Shown one piece after another: positions 35,195 through 43,830 of a DNA stretch of 64,000 bases. Each line of letters opens with the position of its first letter. Position 1 is the stretch's first letter. The translations under genes and the position numbers were made by a program. This DNA comes from CAYTGM01 sp964437365 (GTDB lineage Bacteria; Sumerlaeota; Sumerlaeia; SLMS01): the NCBI GenBank assembly GCA_964437365.1, contig CAYTGM010000012.1, forward strand, positions 62,001-126,000, in the 5' to 3' direction. The notes beneath the pieces were generated by a model, which searched no databases, was not told the DNA's origin, and was given only the letters and a program-made list of their open reading frames with translations.

Positions 35195-36124
35195 TTACAT
35201 GGAGCCAACTAAGGCAACCATTGCAGCTCCAAATATGACGACAATAGCAATGAGCGAGAGGAGGATCAGCAACTCCGTAATGATCAGGGTAAGCATGATA
35301 CCTCTTCCCGCTCCCCGGTAGTTCAGGCCGTAATAGAATTTCAGCGGGTAAAGGCAGCCGCAGAAGAAGGAGAGAATCAGCAATACAGCACCTTGAGTAT
35401 CTTCTTCACCGAATAGATAAATAATCAGCCAGATATGGCTCGTCAGCGTTAATGCTATCCAAAAATACTGAAGAATAGTGGCGATAAGAATGACCGTTTT
35501 ATCTGTCTCTGCTGCTGAAGATCCAATTGAAAAATCACTCTCACCAGAATAATCGAAGCTATCATCTCCAGAATAGTCCTCTGAGTAATTACTACTCTCT
35601 CCACTGGAAAAGAAATCCTCTTCGGTTCCACCTGAGGCTCCCGGAAACCCTTCTGCATCACGGTCAAAGCTTAAGACCGTTGACATAGCGATGCCAGAAT
35701 AGGTCTGTTCATTCCGTTTCTTTGCATTAATATAGCCCTGTCTGTATTCTAAAACATGGACGTCCTGCAGTTCCATATAATTATTACCGCCGCCGCTGGT
35801 GGTCATGTCGAAGTAAGCACCGCCACCGTTATCTCCAAACCTGATCGACTGGGTCTGTTGAAGGTCCAGAGGGTAAACTTGGCCATCCTGAAATTCCACA
35901 TTGAAGGAAAGCGACGATTCTGAGCGTTGGACGGACATCACCTTCACGTCAGAGAACGTCTGGCTTTGACCGTTTACCGTGGCAGTAACCTCATCAGCAC
36001 TAACTGTATTCAGGGTGAGAGCGATGATTGACAACAGCAAGTAAACATAGCTGATGAGAGGTGTTCGATTCCTGTACATCAGGTCGACAAACGACCGTTT
36101 ACGGCCAAATGGCATAGCAAGCAT
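35195..36124 (-). CDS. Membrane protein with Ser/Asp-rich extracytoplasmic linker
   Basis: The 309-residue product is not a family I recognise. After a short basic start (GRKRS) there is a membrane or signal segment (about 24-43). A ~100-residue beta-rich part follows, with TVNGQSQTFSDVKVMSVQRS and LDLQQTQSIRFG. Then comes a Ser/Asp/Glu/Tyr-rich linker (SGESSNYSEDYSGDDSFDYS, ~175-205). The C-terminal third has three hydrophobic segments (about 212-236, 242-262, 275-305). The gene heads a same-strand run with the FlgT-like, TolC-like and kinase genes, and an AGGA lies 10 nt upstream of its ATG. An envelope role is inferred from that context. Confidence 0.75.
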   Translation of the reverse strand: MLAMPFGRKRSFVDLMYRNRTPLISYVYLLLSIIALTLNTVSADEVTATVNGQSQTFSDVKVMSVQRSESSLSFNVEFQDGQVYPLDLQQTQSIRFGDNGGGAYFDMTTSGGGNNYMELQDVHVLEYRQGYINAKKRNEQTYSGIAMSTVLSFDRDAEGFPGASGGTEEDFFSSGESSNYSEDYSGDDSFDYSGESDFSIGSSAAETDKTVILIATILQYFWIALTLTSHIWLIIYLFGEEDTQGAVLLILSFFCGCLYPLKFYYGLNYRGAGRGIMLTLIITELLILLSLIAIVVIFGAAMVALVGSM

Positions 36125-36295
36125 GAAATTCTTTCCTGTAAATTGTTCTCAGCTACAAAAGCGGGAGCGCGAATTGTTGGCAATCCAATTCAAAACAAGA
36201 TGCAGAAAATTTCGTCGATTCTCCCGCTGGAACCAGTTCCACTGACTGGAACCTGCATTTCCAGGCCGCCTTAAACTACCCGAAATGCTGGCCTC

Positions 36296-37033
36296 TTAAG
36301 CCCATGGTGTTGAGCTCGCGCGACGGATCTGGACTTCATCCACGACGGCGTTTCCGTGTCTGGTGACAAGAAATAGAACGATATCGGCAATGTCCTGGGG
36401 CTTCATCAGAATGGAGCGATCAAGGTCGGGTCGTGCCTGAGCCACCATGTCCGTGTCAACACCGCCAGGACAGATGGCGTGAACTCTGATCCCATCTTCC
36501 TGGACTTCCTTTGCGAGTGCTTTCGACATACCCATCACCGCATGCTTTGAAGCAGAATAGAGCGACTGATTCGGGTATCCTTTGTGCCCGACCACTGACG
36601 TAATGTTAATGATATAGCTGACTTCTTTCTTCTTCAGGTGCGGTATTGCTTCACGACATGAGAAAAACACACCCTTTGCGTTTACGTTCATGATCGCGTC
36701 CCAATCCTCACCGGTCGCTTTCTCAAGCGGTCCGTAAATCCCAATGCCGGCGTTGTTCACGATAATATCGAGCCCTCCCATCTTTGAGACAGACTCAGAG
36801 ACCATTGTTTGTATAGATTCTTCCTCACTCAGGTCAGCCTCAACGACGATGGCCTTTCCACCGGAAGCTTCAATTTCTTCAGCAACTCTTTTCAGATCCT
36901 TCATTGATCGAGCTGCCAGCGCCACTTGAGCACCGTGAGCAGCCAATTCTTTTGCAACCCATTCACCAATGCCTCGACTGGCGCCTGTAACGATAGCGCT
37001 CTTGCCCGTTAAATCTAAAGATCCCTGATTCAT
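36296..37033 (-). CDS. Short-chain dehydrogenase/reductase
   Basis: The 245-residue classical SDR has the cofactor motif TGASRGIG (residues 16-23), NNAG (93-96), and the catalytic Ser146, Tyr159 and Lys163 (YSASK). Arg at 42 (ALAARSMKD) favours NADPH. The closing PGGVDTDM segment is typical. The annotation clusters around 3-ketoacyl-ACP reductase-like enzymes, but the C-terminus (VVDEVQIRRASSTPWA) resembles the YdfG/serine-dehydrogenase-type subgroup of SDRs. The substrate is not determined. No operon partner is evident; the beta-helix gene upstream ends with its own terminator. Confidence 0.93.
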   Translation of the reverse strand: MNQGSLDLTGKSAIVTGASRGIGEWVAKELAAHGAQVALAARSMKDLKRVAEEIEASGGKAIVVEADLSEEESIQTMVSESVSKMGGLDIIVNNAGIGIYGPLEKATGEDWDAIMNVNAKGVFFSCREAIPHLKKKEVSYIINITSVVGHKGYPNQSLYSASKHAVMGMSKALAKEVQEDGIRVHAICPGGVDTDMVAQARPDLDRSILMKPQDIADIVLFLVTRHGNAVVDEVQIRRASSTPWA

Positions 37034-37120
37034 GACTATATGATTCCCTGTAAGAATTGTTTGAATGTATCGATGCCAGTTTTGAGAGCACGTATCAAGG
37101 GAAGAGGTAAAAATGAAGGG

Positions 37121-37144
37121 GAGGGACCGCGCGAACGGCCCCTC
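37121..37144 (-). terminator. Probable terminator of the 1090-residue beta-helix gene
   Basis: On the minus strand gaggggccg (37144-37136) pairs with cggtccctc (37129-37121): 9 bp including one G-U, with a 6-nt loop. A pyrimidine-rich stretch with TTTTT follows some 8 nt later. It lies 34 bp past the stop codon. Confidence 0.5.
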
Positions 37145-37177
37145 TCAGATTAAGGGTCAGGGAACAGGCAATTTACA

Positions 37178-40100
37178 TTATCTTACCTGAACGTTGATTT
37201 CATCAAAGTAGACATCATCCGCATTGCCGCTAGCGTCGCTACGGAATCGGATTTTGCCGTTGGTTGGGAAATTCACGAACTGCTCTTGAATCAGGACAGA
37301 ACCCTGTTTGAACTCATCATTATTGAAATGTGTGCCACGGATGAAGTCTGCCATAATGATCCATTGTGAACCATCATAGAACTCCACGTAGAAGTTCTCA
37401 ACATTCTCGAAACTCACGACCTTATACCAGAAGTCTACCTGAATTTCTGTATAGCCAGGATTGTGGAAGTCCAGGTCTCGGCTATAGAATGATGAGGATG
37501 CACCGCTGTTATCTTGTACGTTTGCGGCATTTGAACCCTGATGAGCATGTGTTCCATTCGTATAGAGAGTACAGTCAGAACCACCATCAATGTAGTTGCC
37601 CCAGCCATTCTCAAAATCGTCATAGATCAGAGATTGCCACTGAGGAGCATTTGAGTAATACTTGATTCTCAGTGTTGGTCTATAGGAAGCATTTGAATGA
37701 TCGGCTGTTGCATAGCTGACGTAGTCGGCGACGTTGTCAGCATCATCATCGAACTGATAACGGATTCTGAATTGAGTCTTGTTGGTGACACTGATAAGTC
37801 CCAAATCAACGTCCTCAAGACGGGAATTAATGGTCATTCCATCTTCATAGGCAGGCCACGCGTACTTGCTCGCCCCCAGTTTATCAGCTGCAGACTGCCA
37901 GTCACTTGACTGCAGAGAACTGCTTCCACTGAAACCTGGTGAAGAAACATCCACGAGGATATCTCCCCATGGCGAGTAAGCAACGCCGATTGGAATCTGC
38001 CCGGTGATGTTACCAACCCGCGTAATACCAAGCGTCGCCTGGACAACCTGAGCATCGTCAGGAAGAACAGAAGTGTCGAATGAGAGCACAGGGCGATAGG
38101 CTCTATTGCTGCTGTCATCACCAACCCGGAAGGTAGATGAAGAAGTGTCTACACTGCCACCCGCAAAGGTATCTTTTCCGCTTTCAAGCGCATATCCGTC
38201 TTCAGCCGCGATCGATGTTAGAGTAATATCGAAAGGTACAGGCGCCGGTGCAGGAGGTGGCGATTGTTGAGGATCTGTTGAATCAGTCAGGCGTACAAAG
38301 TCCACCTCAATATTCGATCCACCTACGGTGGTTGGATCGAGGCGAACTTGCGTGACAACGCCCATATGCCCAGGGCTGTCTAGATCGACGAAGTAGTCGT
38401 GAAACTGACCATCTGAGTTGAGTGCGAAAGTTGCCACTTTATTTCCATCCCAGATAGGATCAGTGTCTGTAATATAGAAGACCTGACCCCAATTGCCGGA
38501 AGTTGTTTTCATACGAACCCAGGCGTAAGGAGTCAGCGTTGAGTTGACGAAGGTCTGTGGCGAGTGAACGAATGGATCAATCGATGTTGATGATCCGCTC
38601 AGTACACCATTGAAAACGCTTGGGCTTCCCCAATGGTTGAATGTTCCCCAGCCCTCAAAATCTCCATTGGTGTTGAACTCCCACCATGTAGGACGGAAGC
38701 GAACATCATCATAATTTGCGTAAGTGTTGCCCGAGATCGTGAATCCAGACCAGTCTGAGTTGGGGCTGATAAATTCAACTTCTGCGTCACGGCGGTAGAA
38801 GGTGTTGTTGGTAATAAAGCTGCCGGTGTGGTTCGCATAGCTCCCCTGAATTTCACTGTTAATCTTGTCATTCCAGGGATCGAGCGCGTTATTGTAGAAT
38901 GTATTCTCTGTGATAACAAGGTTTTGATGAGGGCCTTCTGTGCTCAGGATCAAAATCGCACTCGCGTCACAATCGTGGATAGTGTTGTTGCGGAAAGTAA
39001 CATTGATCGTATTTCCTTCAAAGTCCATCCCGGATCCATCGCCGGCCTGGGCTCTGTCTATAAAGCTGAACTCATTGTCCTCGATCAGGAAGTCGCGAAC
39101 GGTCTGTGTCATGCCAAGTGTTGTGCCTGACCAGGTATCCTGGCCACCGCCGCCAATACTGTGGCAGCGTTTCATGTGTCCGGTATCGACACTGATCAGT
39201 GACATCCACCCGTTTAAGCAGTTGATAGCCAGGTTGTCTTCCATGATCAGGTTTTTAAGGCGGCTGAAGTAAGTCGCCGGGTAATACCAGGCTGTTCCGA
39301 ATCCATGAGCCGCGTTCACAACAGTACAGTTGGTGATCGTCAGACCATCCAGCATCGTTGCCTGCTCGGTTGCACCATACGCTTTTCCGCCGAGGAAGAT
39401 CGCATCAGACCAGGCGAGCTCGTAGTTGTGCATAGACGGATCCAGCGAAGGATCAGGCATGTCTTCGAAATAACAATCTGTTACAGTAACGCTCTGATTC
39501 CAGGCATCATTATCATAACGAAGATAGAGCCCAATCTTTGCATTTCGCATATCCAGATTGTCGATATCCACGTAGGAAGCGCCTTCGTAGGTAAAGCAAC
39601 GATCAAACTGGAGGTCAGAGCGAATAATCTTTGGCTTGTCGCCAGTACCGTAGGCACTGACTTGAATGCGATCCGACGCTGTTCCTTTACCGGAGAGGTG
39701 GAGCATGTCCGTCCAGGTGTCTCCACGGTTCAAGAGAACCTTCTCTCCCGGTAGAAGTGGCAGGAAAGCACCGAGGTTTGAAAATGATGCCCAGGGTGAA
39801 GATGATGAAAACCCCGTATTGAGAAGATCATCCCCTTGAGACGAACTGATATAGAATGTTCGCACATCGTCGGCAACCACGAGTCTGACATTATCAATGG
39901 CCAGTCGGTAGCCCTGAACTCTGATTCTGAAATTTTTTCCAACTGCCTGAGGAAACTCTGCCGTATTGATTCCAAGGGCAACAGTCGTCCATTGGCCGGA
40001 AGGTAAGGTGAAGTCCTGGCGACCGGGGTCCCATGTTGGCTGGTATTGAAGCTCGCCGAGTATAGTCGACCAGGTGTCGGTTTCTTCAGCAATGACCGTG

Positions 40101-40450
40101 GCACGGGTCGTTCCTGAAGAAAGGGGGTATAGATCGACATACAGGGCATAACGTGTATTGGCCTGTACAGTGCCAACCTGTTGAAAAATGTGAAAGTCGT
40201 CGGTGTCTCCGAAGAGATACTGAGACCCCTCCGTTGTCGGGTTCGGTTCGGCCCAGGGAATGTCGTAGGTGGTTCCAACAGGTGAGCCAGCGGTGCCCCA
40301 GCCGTTCACACCACTATACCAGGAGTTGGTTGAATCAAGTGTTGGAGATTCAAACCCGGGGTTTGCGAGGGGATAGAGGTACTCAGCGACTGCAGATGTG
40401 CCTGTGAGAGAGAGCACGGCTGCGAGAACGCCCATGAGTATTTTGCGCAT
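37178..40450 (-). CDS. Secreted multidomain right-handed beta-helix protein
   Basis: The 1090-residue product has a signal peptide (cleavage near SAVAEY). Modules in order: an N-terminal jelly-roll resembling a carbohydrate-binding module (~25-195, from NPGFESPTL to LAIDNVRLVV); a parallel beta-helix (~198-575), with pectate-lyase-like coils rich in Asn (VTDCYFEDM, TFRNNTIHDCDASAILI); a second jelly-roll (~595-735); a DNRLRE-type domain (~755-930, DTSVLPDDAQVVQATLGI); and a final jelly-roll (~945-1090, ending GNADDVYFDEINVQVR). This layout suits a secreted polysaccharide lyase or polymer-binding protein, but no catalytic residues could be assigned. A good AAGGAAG ribosome site precedes the ATG. 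Confidence 0.88.
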   Translation of the reverse strand: MRKILMGVLAAVLSLTGTSAVAEYLYPLANPGFESPTLDSTNSWYSGVNGWGTAGSPVGTTYDIPWAEPNPTTEGSQYLFGDTDDFHIFQQVGTVQANTRYALYVDLYPLSSGTTRATVIAEETDTWSTILGELQYQPTWDPGRQDFTLPSGQWTTVALGINTAEFPQAVGKNFRIRVQGYRLAIDNVRLVVADDVRTFYISSSQGDDLLNTGFSSSSPWASFSNLGAFLPLLPGEKVLLNRGDTWTDMLHLSGKGTASDRIQVSAYGTGDKPKIIRSDLQFDRCFTYEGASYVDIDNLDMRNAKIGLYLRYDNDAWNQSVTVTDCYFEDMPDPSLDPSMHNYELAWSDAIFLGGKAYGATEQATMLDGLTITNCTVVNAAHGFGTAWYYPATYFSRLKNLIMEDNLAINCLNGWMSLISVDTGHMKRCHSIGGGGQDTWSGTTLGMTQTVRDFLIEDNEFSFIDRAQAGDGSGMDFEGNTINVTFRNNTIHDCDASAILILSTEGPHQNLVITENTFYNNALDPWNDKINSEIQGSYANHTGSFITNNTFYRRDAEVEFISPNSDWSGFTISGNTYANYDDVRFRPTWWEFNTNGDFEGWGTFNHWGSPSVFNGVLSGSSTSIDPFVHSPQTFVNSTLTPYAWVRMKTTSGNWGQVFYITDTDPIWDGNKVATFALNSDGQFHDYFVDLDSPGHMGVVTQVRLDPTTVGGSNIEVDFVRLTDSTDPQQSPPPAPAPVPFDITLTSIAAEDGYALESGKDTFAGGSVDTSSSTFRVGDDSSNRAYRPVLSFDTSVLPDDAQVVQATLGITRVGNITGQIPIGVAYSPWGDILVDVSSPGFSGSSSLQSSDWQSAADKLGASKYAWPAYEDGMTINSRLEDVDLGLISVTNKTQFRIRYQFDDDADNVADYVSYATADHSNASYRPTLRIKYYSNAPQWQSLIYDDFENGWGNYIDGGSDCTLYTNGTHAHQGSNAANVQDNSGASSSFYSRDLDFHNPGYTEIQVDFWYKVVSFENVENFYVEFYDGSQWIIMADFIRGTHFNNDEFKQGSVLIQEQFVNFPTNGKIRFRSDASGNADDVYFDEINVQVR

Positions 40451-40670
40451 TGGTTCTTCCTTTCAAGTTCAAACTGCCTCTCCTGCTCCGGTCGAAGTTG
40501 GTTCCCCATTCCAGGGGAAATGGGTCCGTTGCGGTCTGATTCTCCTTTCCTGTTGGGTTTAAACCTTTAAGCCAAAAGTTTAAGTGTTCTTCATCCGCTC
40601 TAAATAAATGCTCGAACTTTGAGTTGAAACTCAGACCCTCCAGGCATGGTGACAGGAAGGTGAAAAAAAA

Positions 40671-40790
40671 ATGAAGAACACCAGTATGGAAAAAGAATCA
40701 GCTCCGACGGGAGAAGTCAACTGCAAATCACCTCTTAAAAAACGTCTAGATGCCTATAAAAACTTACTTCATTTTTTCCAGAACAACTAA
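40671..40790 (+). CDS. Possible small protein, 39 residues
   Basis: An ATG preceded by GGAAGG 10 nt upstream opens a 39-residue frame (MKNTSMEKES... to ...HFFQNN) in a gene-free, AT-rich stretch. It is Lys-rich with no membrane helix or Cys motif. Nothing beyond the ribosome site supports translation, and such a frame can occur by chance. Confidence 0.22.
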   Translation: MKNTSMEKESAPTGEVNCKSPLKKRLDAYKNLLHFFQNN

Positions 40791-40964
40791 AGTGATACTT
40801 CGTCTTTAGAACAGATCAATATTCACATGATTTGCTTCTATAACTGGCCATTTATTGATCGGATCCATGCATATAACAAAATCAATGAGTTGTTTTTAGT
40901 TCAAAAAAAAGATTTGCTAGTGAGGTCTAGAAAAATGGGAAATAGATAAAGGTTTGTCGTGCTT

Positions 40965-41099
40965 ATGGAAGATAATATTGTCCTGATTTCTGAACTGAAG
41001 AAAGAGTTTATTGATCTAGAATTGGCAATGGGTACAAAGATGGTTGTGTCTGGGTGGCAGGAGGTGATCGCTCCAAAAATGAGCTCCGAATCCCTTTAG
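40965..41099 (+). CDS. Possible small protein, 44 residues
   Basis: The frame starts MEDNIVLISELKKEF and ends with a TAG at 41097-41099. An AAAGG lies 12 nt upstream, a little far for a ribosome site. The first half looks like an amphipathic helix. It has no recognised family and may be chance. Confidence 0.18.
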   Translation: MEDNIVLISELKKEFIDLELAMGTKMVVSGWQEVIAPKMSSESL

Positions 41100-41338
41100 A
41101 AGACTCCTGGACCCTCCATTCTGTGCCACGGGGCGAAACGAGTCCCAAAGCAATCACAGCCCAGGCTGAGTCGATCGCGATGGTCTGAGAATGGTGCGAG
41201 CATCGAGCGAGCATGGTCTGAGGTCGGTCCCTGAAGAGAAGCTTCATCCACACCATGGGTGCTCAAAATTGCAGCATGATCATGCTCAGGGGGCATCCTC
41301 GACTCGTCGATGGAATAAAAATACGCCTATGTTCATGG

Positions 41339-41379
41339 AAAAAAAAGTGGCGACCCTTCCCCCAAAGTCAGGTCGCCAC
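41339..41379 (-). terminator. Rho-independent terminator of the YceI-family gene
   Basis: gtggcgacc (41347-41355) and ggtcgccac (41371-41379) form a perfect 9-bp stem with a 15-nt loop. On the minus strand it is followed by eight consecutive T (41346-41339). It lies 34 bp after the YceI-family stop codon. Confidence 0.88.
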
Positions 41380-41412
41380 CCATCCCAAAGGGATGTCGGA
41401 GAAAATATGGAA

Positions 41413-42147
41413 TCAGGAGTCTTGTTCTTCGGAAGTATTGTCCGAGCTCTCGGTTTCGCTTTGCTCTTTCACATCGTCGGGAAGAGTAAATTCGAAGGTA
41501 ATCTTGACTTCATCTTCGATGGATCTGGGGTTTCCTTCTTCAACAGCTGCGCCCACTTTAATCGAGGTTCTGCTGACGATGGCTTCCCCTTTGATTTCAG
41601 CGGGGTTGTCCGCGTTAACGGTGAATGTCACAGGTGTCTTCGCCTCGGCCCCTGCAAAAGTGATGATTGCTTCAGCTGTGTAGCTGTTTTCTTTTCCTTC
41701 AACAGCCTTGGCGTTCTTCAGGGTGACTTTGGCTTTTGGAAATTCCTCGACGTGAAAGAAATCTTCTGACAGCAAGTGGTTTGTGAGCCGCTGTCGCTGT
41801 GTGAGGATTGAGTTAATGTCTATTTCAAGTTCGACTGAGCCCTTCGTATAGTCATGATCTTTGACATCGATTTTCGTGAAATGCCATTTTGTAAAGATCC
41901 CTTTGTTTTCGTGACGGTCATTCTTCCCAACAAAATAAAGTCTTCCAGGTGCTTTCACTTCTACTTCTTCAACGTTTATCTGCTCTGCTCTTGCACCTGC
42001 TTGTCTCTGGCCTCGTGCCTGGGCTGAAGATCTCTCACCACGGTTTCTATCGCCCTGGCGATTATTCTGCTGAGCTTCCAGTGATCCTGTGAATAGGAGT
42101 GAGAGACACAGACTCAGAATACTAATCCTTTTGAACGAAGATTTCAT
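41413..42147 (-). CDS. Secreted YceI family protein
   Basis: The 244-residue product has a signal peptide (cleavage near SLEAQ, residue 25). A low-complexity Arg/Gln/Gly stretch (~26-55) follows, then a YceI-like lipocalin barrel: RLYFVGKNDRHENKGIFTKW at the start, GSVELEIDINSI, a helix LTNHLLSEDFFHVEEFPKA and the closing AKTPVTFTVNA and VSRTSIKVGAAV strands. YceI proteins bind polyisoprenoid-like lipids in the periplasm, and related ones occur in stress responses. The ending is Glu/Ser-rich. AAGGA lies 8 nt upstream of the ATG. It is a single-gene unit. Confidence 0.88.
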   Translation of the reverse strand: MKSSFKRISILSLCLSLLFTGSLEAQQNNRQGDRNRGERSSAQARGQRQAGARAEQINVEEVEVKAPGRLYFVGKNDRHENKGIFTKWHFTKIDVKDHDYTKGSVELEIDINSILTQRQRLTNHLLSEDFFHVEEFPKAKVTLKNAKAVEGKENSYTAEAIITFAGAEAKTPVTFTVNADNPAEIKGEAIVSRTSIKVGAAVEEGNPRSIEDEVKITFEFTLPDDVKEQSETESSDNTSEEQDS

Positions 42148-42427
42148 CTATTTCATCCTTGGTTGAATATGTATCGATTGTGACAGGCAGGTTAGGGCAA
42201 CAAACAGACCCAAACGCCAGAGTCGCTTTAAGGTCTGATAAATGGCTGCAAAACCTGATCTTTTGAAGTACATGATCACCACTCACGGATTCAGAACTGA
42301 CCGCGATAGGTCGCTTCAGACAGGGAAACCGTACCCTTTGGTACATCTGTGTAAGCGATCTCGGTTGCCACGCATCCTCAACTTTGGAAGATTTTTCCTT
42401 CGATCTCCTGCTTGAGGAGCAGCGCTT

Positions 42428-43327
42428 TTGTTGAAAGAAAATGAATTCAATCTTGAAGAGTTGCAGCGCCTTACAATTATCGGCGGTGTCACGTCTATCG
42501 GGCTTGCTGCTGTCAAGATCACGACAGGTGTAGCCGGAAATTCTTATGCGCTAATTGCCGATGGGATTGAATCGCTGACTGATCTGGTCTCGTCTATTGC
42601 CGTTTTCCTCGGCGTCACCTGGTCGATTAAACCGCCGGATGAAAAGCATCCTTATGGGCATGGAAAACTGGAAACATTGGCTTCTCTCTTCGTTTCCATG
42701 AGTTTGATCATCGCTGCATCGGTGATTGCCTGGGAGAGTACAGGCGAGATCACCTCTCCGCAGGAGAGCCCCAGCTGGTTCACATTGCCTGTTCTGGTTC
42801 TTATTGTCTTGATCAAACTGTCTATATCAAGGATGATGAAGCGCGGGGCTACAAGCCATGGTTCGGCTGCACTTGAGGCAGACGCATGGCATCATCTGTC
42901 TGATGCTATCACATCAGGAGCCGCTTTTATTGGAATCTCAATCGCATTGCTTGGTGGGGACGAGTGGGCAGCGGCCGACGACTGGGCTGCTCTTGTTGCC
43001 TGTACCGTGATTCTCTTTAATGGCTGTCGGCTCAGTTGGGAGTCAATCAATGAGCTGCTTGAATCATCGGCACCAGATTCACTGGATAAGAAAATCCGCA
43101 GGATTGCAGAAGAAGTTGATGGCGTCTACCTCGTGGAAAAAATGCGTGTTAGGAAAAGTGGACTCGCTTACCTGATGGATATACACATCGAGGTTGAAGC
43201 GGAACTCACCGTTCGTGAGGGTCATGAAATAGCCCGCGACGTAAAGAATACGTTGTTGGACGCCGGGCTCCGAATCGTTGATGTAACAGTACACGTTGAA
43301 CCCTATGAGGGAGAAGCTGAGCGTTGA
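42428..43327 (+). CDS. Cation diffusion facilitator (CDF) family transporter
   Basis: CDF proteins export divalent metals (Zn, Fe, Mn, Co) in exchange for protons. The 299-residue product has about six membrane helices. The metal-site residues are seen in ALIADGIESLTDLVSS (Asp on helix 2) and in LEADAWHHLSDAITS on helix 5 (HxxxD). HPYGHGKLETLASLF lies between helices 2 and 3. The C-terminal cytoplasmic ferredoxin-like domain (~205-295) has VHVEPYEGE near its end. The start is TTG (two in tandem), 8 nt after GAGGAG. HxxxD pairs are common in Zn- and Fe-transporting members. No regulator gene is adjacent. Confidence 0.93.
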   Translation: MLKENEFNLEELQRLTIIGGVTSIGLAAVKITTGVAGNSYALIADGIESLTDLVSSIAVFLGVTWSIKPPDEKHPYGHGKLETLASLFVSMSLIIAASVIAWESTGEITSPQESPSWFTLPVLVLIVLIKLSISRMMKRGATSHGSAALEADAWHHLSDAITSGAAFIGISIALLGGDEWAAADDWAALVACTVILFNGCRLSWESINELLESSAPDSLDKKIRRIAEEVDGVYLVEKMRVRKSGLAYLMDIHIEVEAELTVREGHEIARDVKNTLLDAGLRIVDVTVHVEPYEGEAER

Positions 43328-43346
43328 CTCTCACCCAGTCGTTTCT

Positions 43347-43799
43347 CTAGACTTTCCTGGTTACGTATTCAAGTACCTGTGCGACCTGGGTGTTTTTATC
43401 ACAGACCGCTGAGGCTGCAGCATCCAGCTCTTTAAGGGCATGTGTATATTCTTCTGGATGAATCACGATAAGAGGTTTTCCCAGCGCCGCGGCATAGCCA
43501 GCATCGAACGCCGCATTCCACTGTTTGTATTTATCACCGAATCGTACCACAACGACATCGGCGTCTTTTAAGTGTGTCCGCGTTCTGATGCTGTTTATAA
43601 GACCGCCTTTATGGTCTTTCCAGTAAGCCTTTTCCTCATCCCCGAGAATAGATATGCCGCAATCATCACTTGCAGGGTGGTCGGTGACAGGCGCCGAGAA
43701 TTCAACATGTAGATCCAAGGCTTCACATTCCTCTTTTACTTCTTCTCTCCAGTTTGAGTGAATTTCTCCTGCCAGATAGACTTTCCATATTTTAGGCAT
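43347..43799 (-). CDS. ytoQ: YtoQ family protein
   Basis: The 150-residue cytoplasmic protein matches the YtoQ family: WKVYLAGEIHSNWREEV at the N-terminus, FSAPVTDHPASDDCG, then DADVVVVRFGDKYKQWNAAFDAGYAAALG and PLIVIHPEEYTHALKELDAAA. The fold is related to nucleoside 2-deoxyribosyltransferases, but YtoQ members have no established activity. The ATG at 43799 was chosen because GAGGAG lies 7 nt upstream; a TTG at 43814 lies within that ribosome-binding region. It is transcribed towards the CDF gene, with 19 bp between stops. Confidence 0.88.
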   Translation of the reverse strand: MPKIWKVYLAGEIHSNWREEVKEECEALDLHVEFSAPVTDHPASDDCGISILGDEEKAYWKDHKGGLINSIRTRTHLKDADVVVVRFGDKYKQWNAAFDAGYAAALGKPLIVIHPEEYTHALKELDAAASAVCDKNTQVAQVLEYVTRKV

Positions 43800-43830
43800 A
43801 ATAAGTCTCCTCAATTAATCTCCACTATTG

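Larger units (their letters stand above)
40451..41338. other. Long intergenic region (about 890 bp)
   Basis: This is the largest gene-poor stretch with distinctive composition. 40560-40960 is AT-rich and holds two small open frames listed separately. 41100-41330 shifts to higher GC, with a direct repeat of atggtctgag (41180-41189 and 41213-41222). There, overlapping short frames are open on both strands, with no ribosome site or motif I trust. It could be promoter and leader sequence for the beta-helix gene plus a decayed gene or mobile element; no terminal inverted repeats or transposase motif were found. Confidence 0.4.

Noticed and set aside
39730..40278. 182-codon open frame on the minus strand
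   Set aside because: An alternative-frame shadow of the 1090-residue beta-helix gene on the same strand.
41008..41296. Overlapping minus-strand frames suspected to be a transposase remnant
   Set aside because: No DDE, HUH or tyrosine/serine recombinase motif, no terminal inverted repeats and no target duplication seen.
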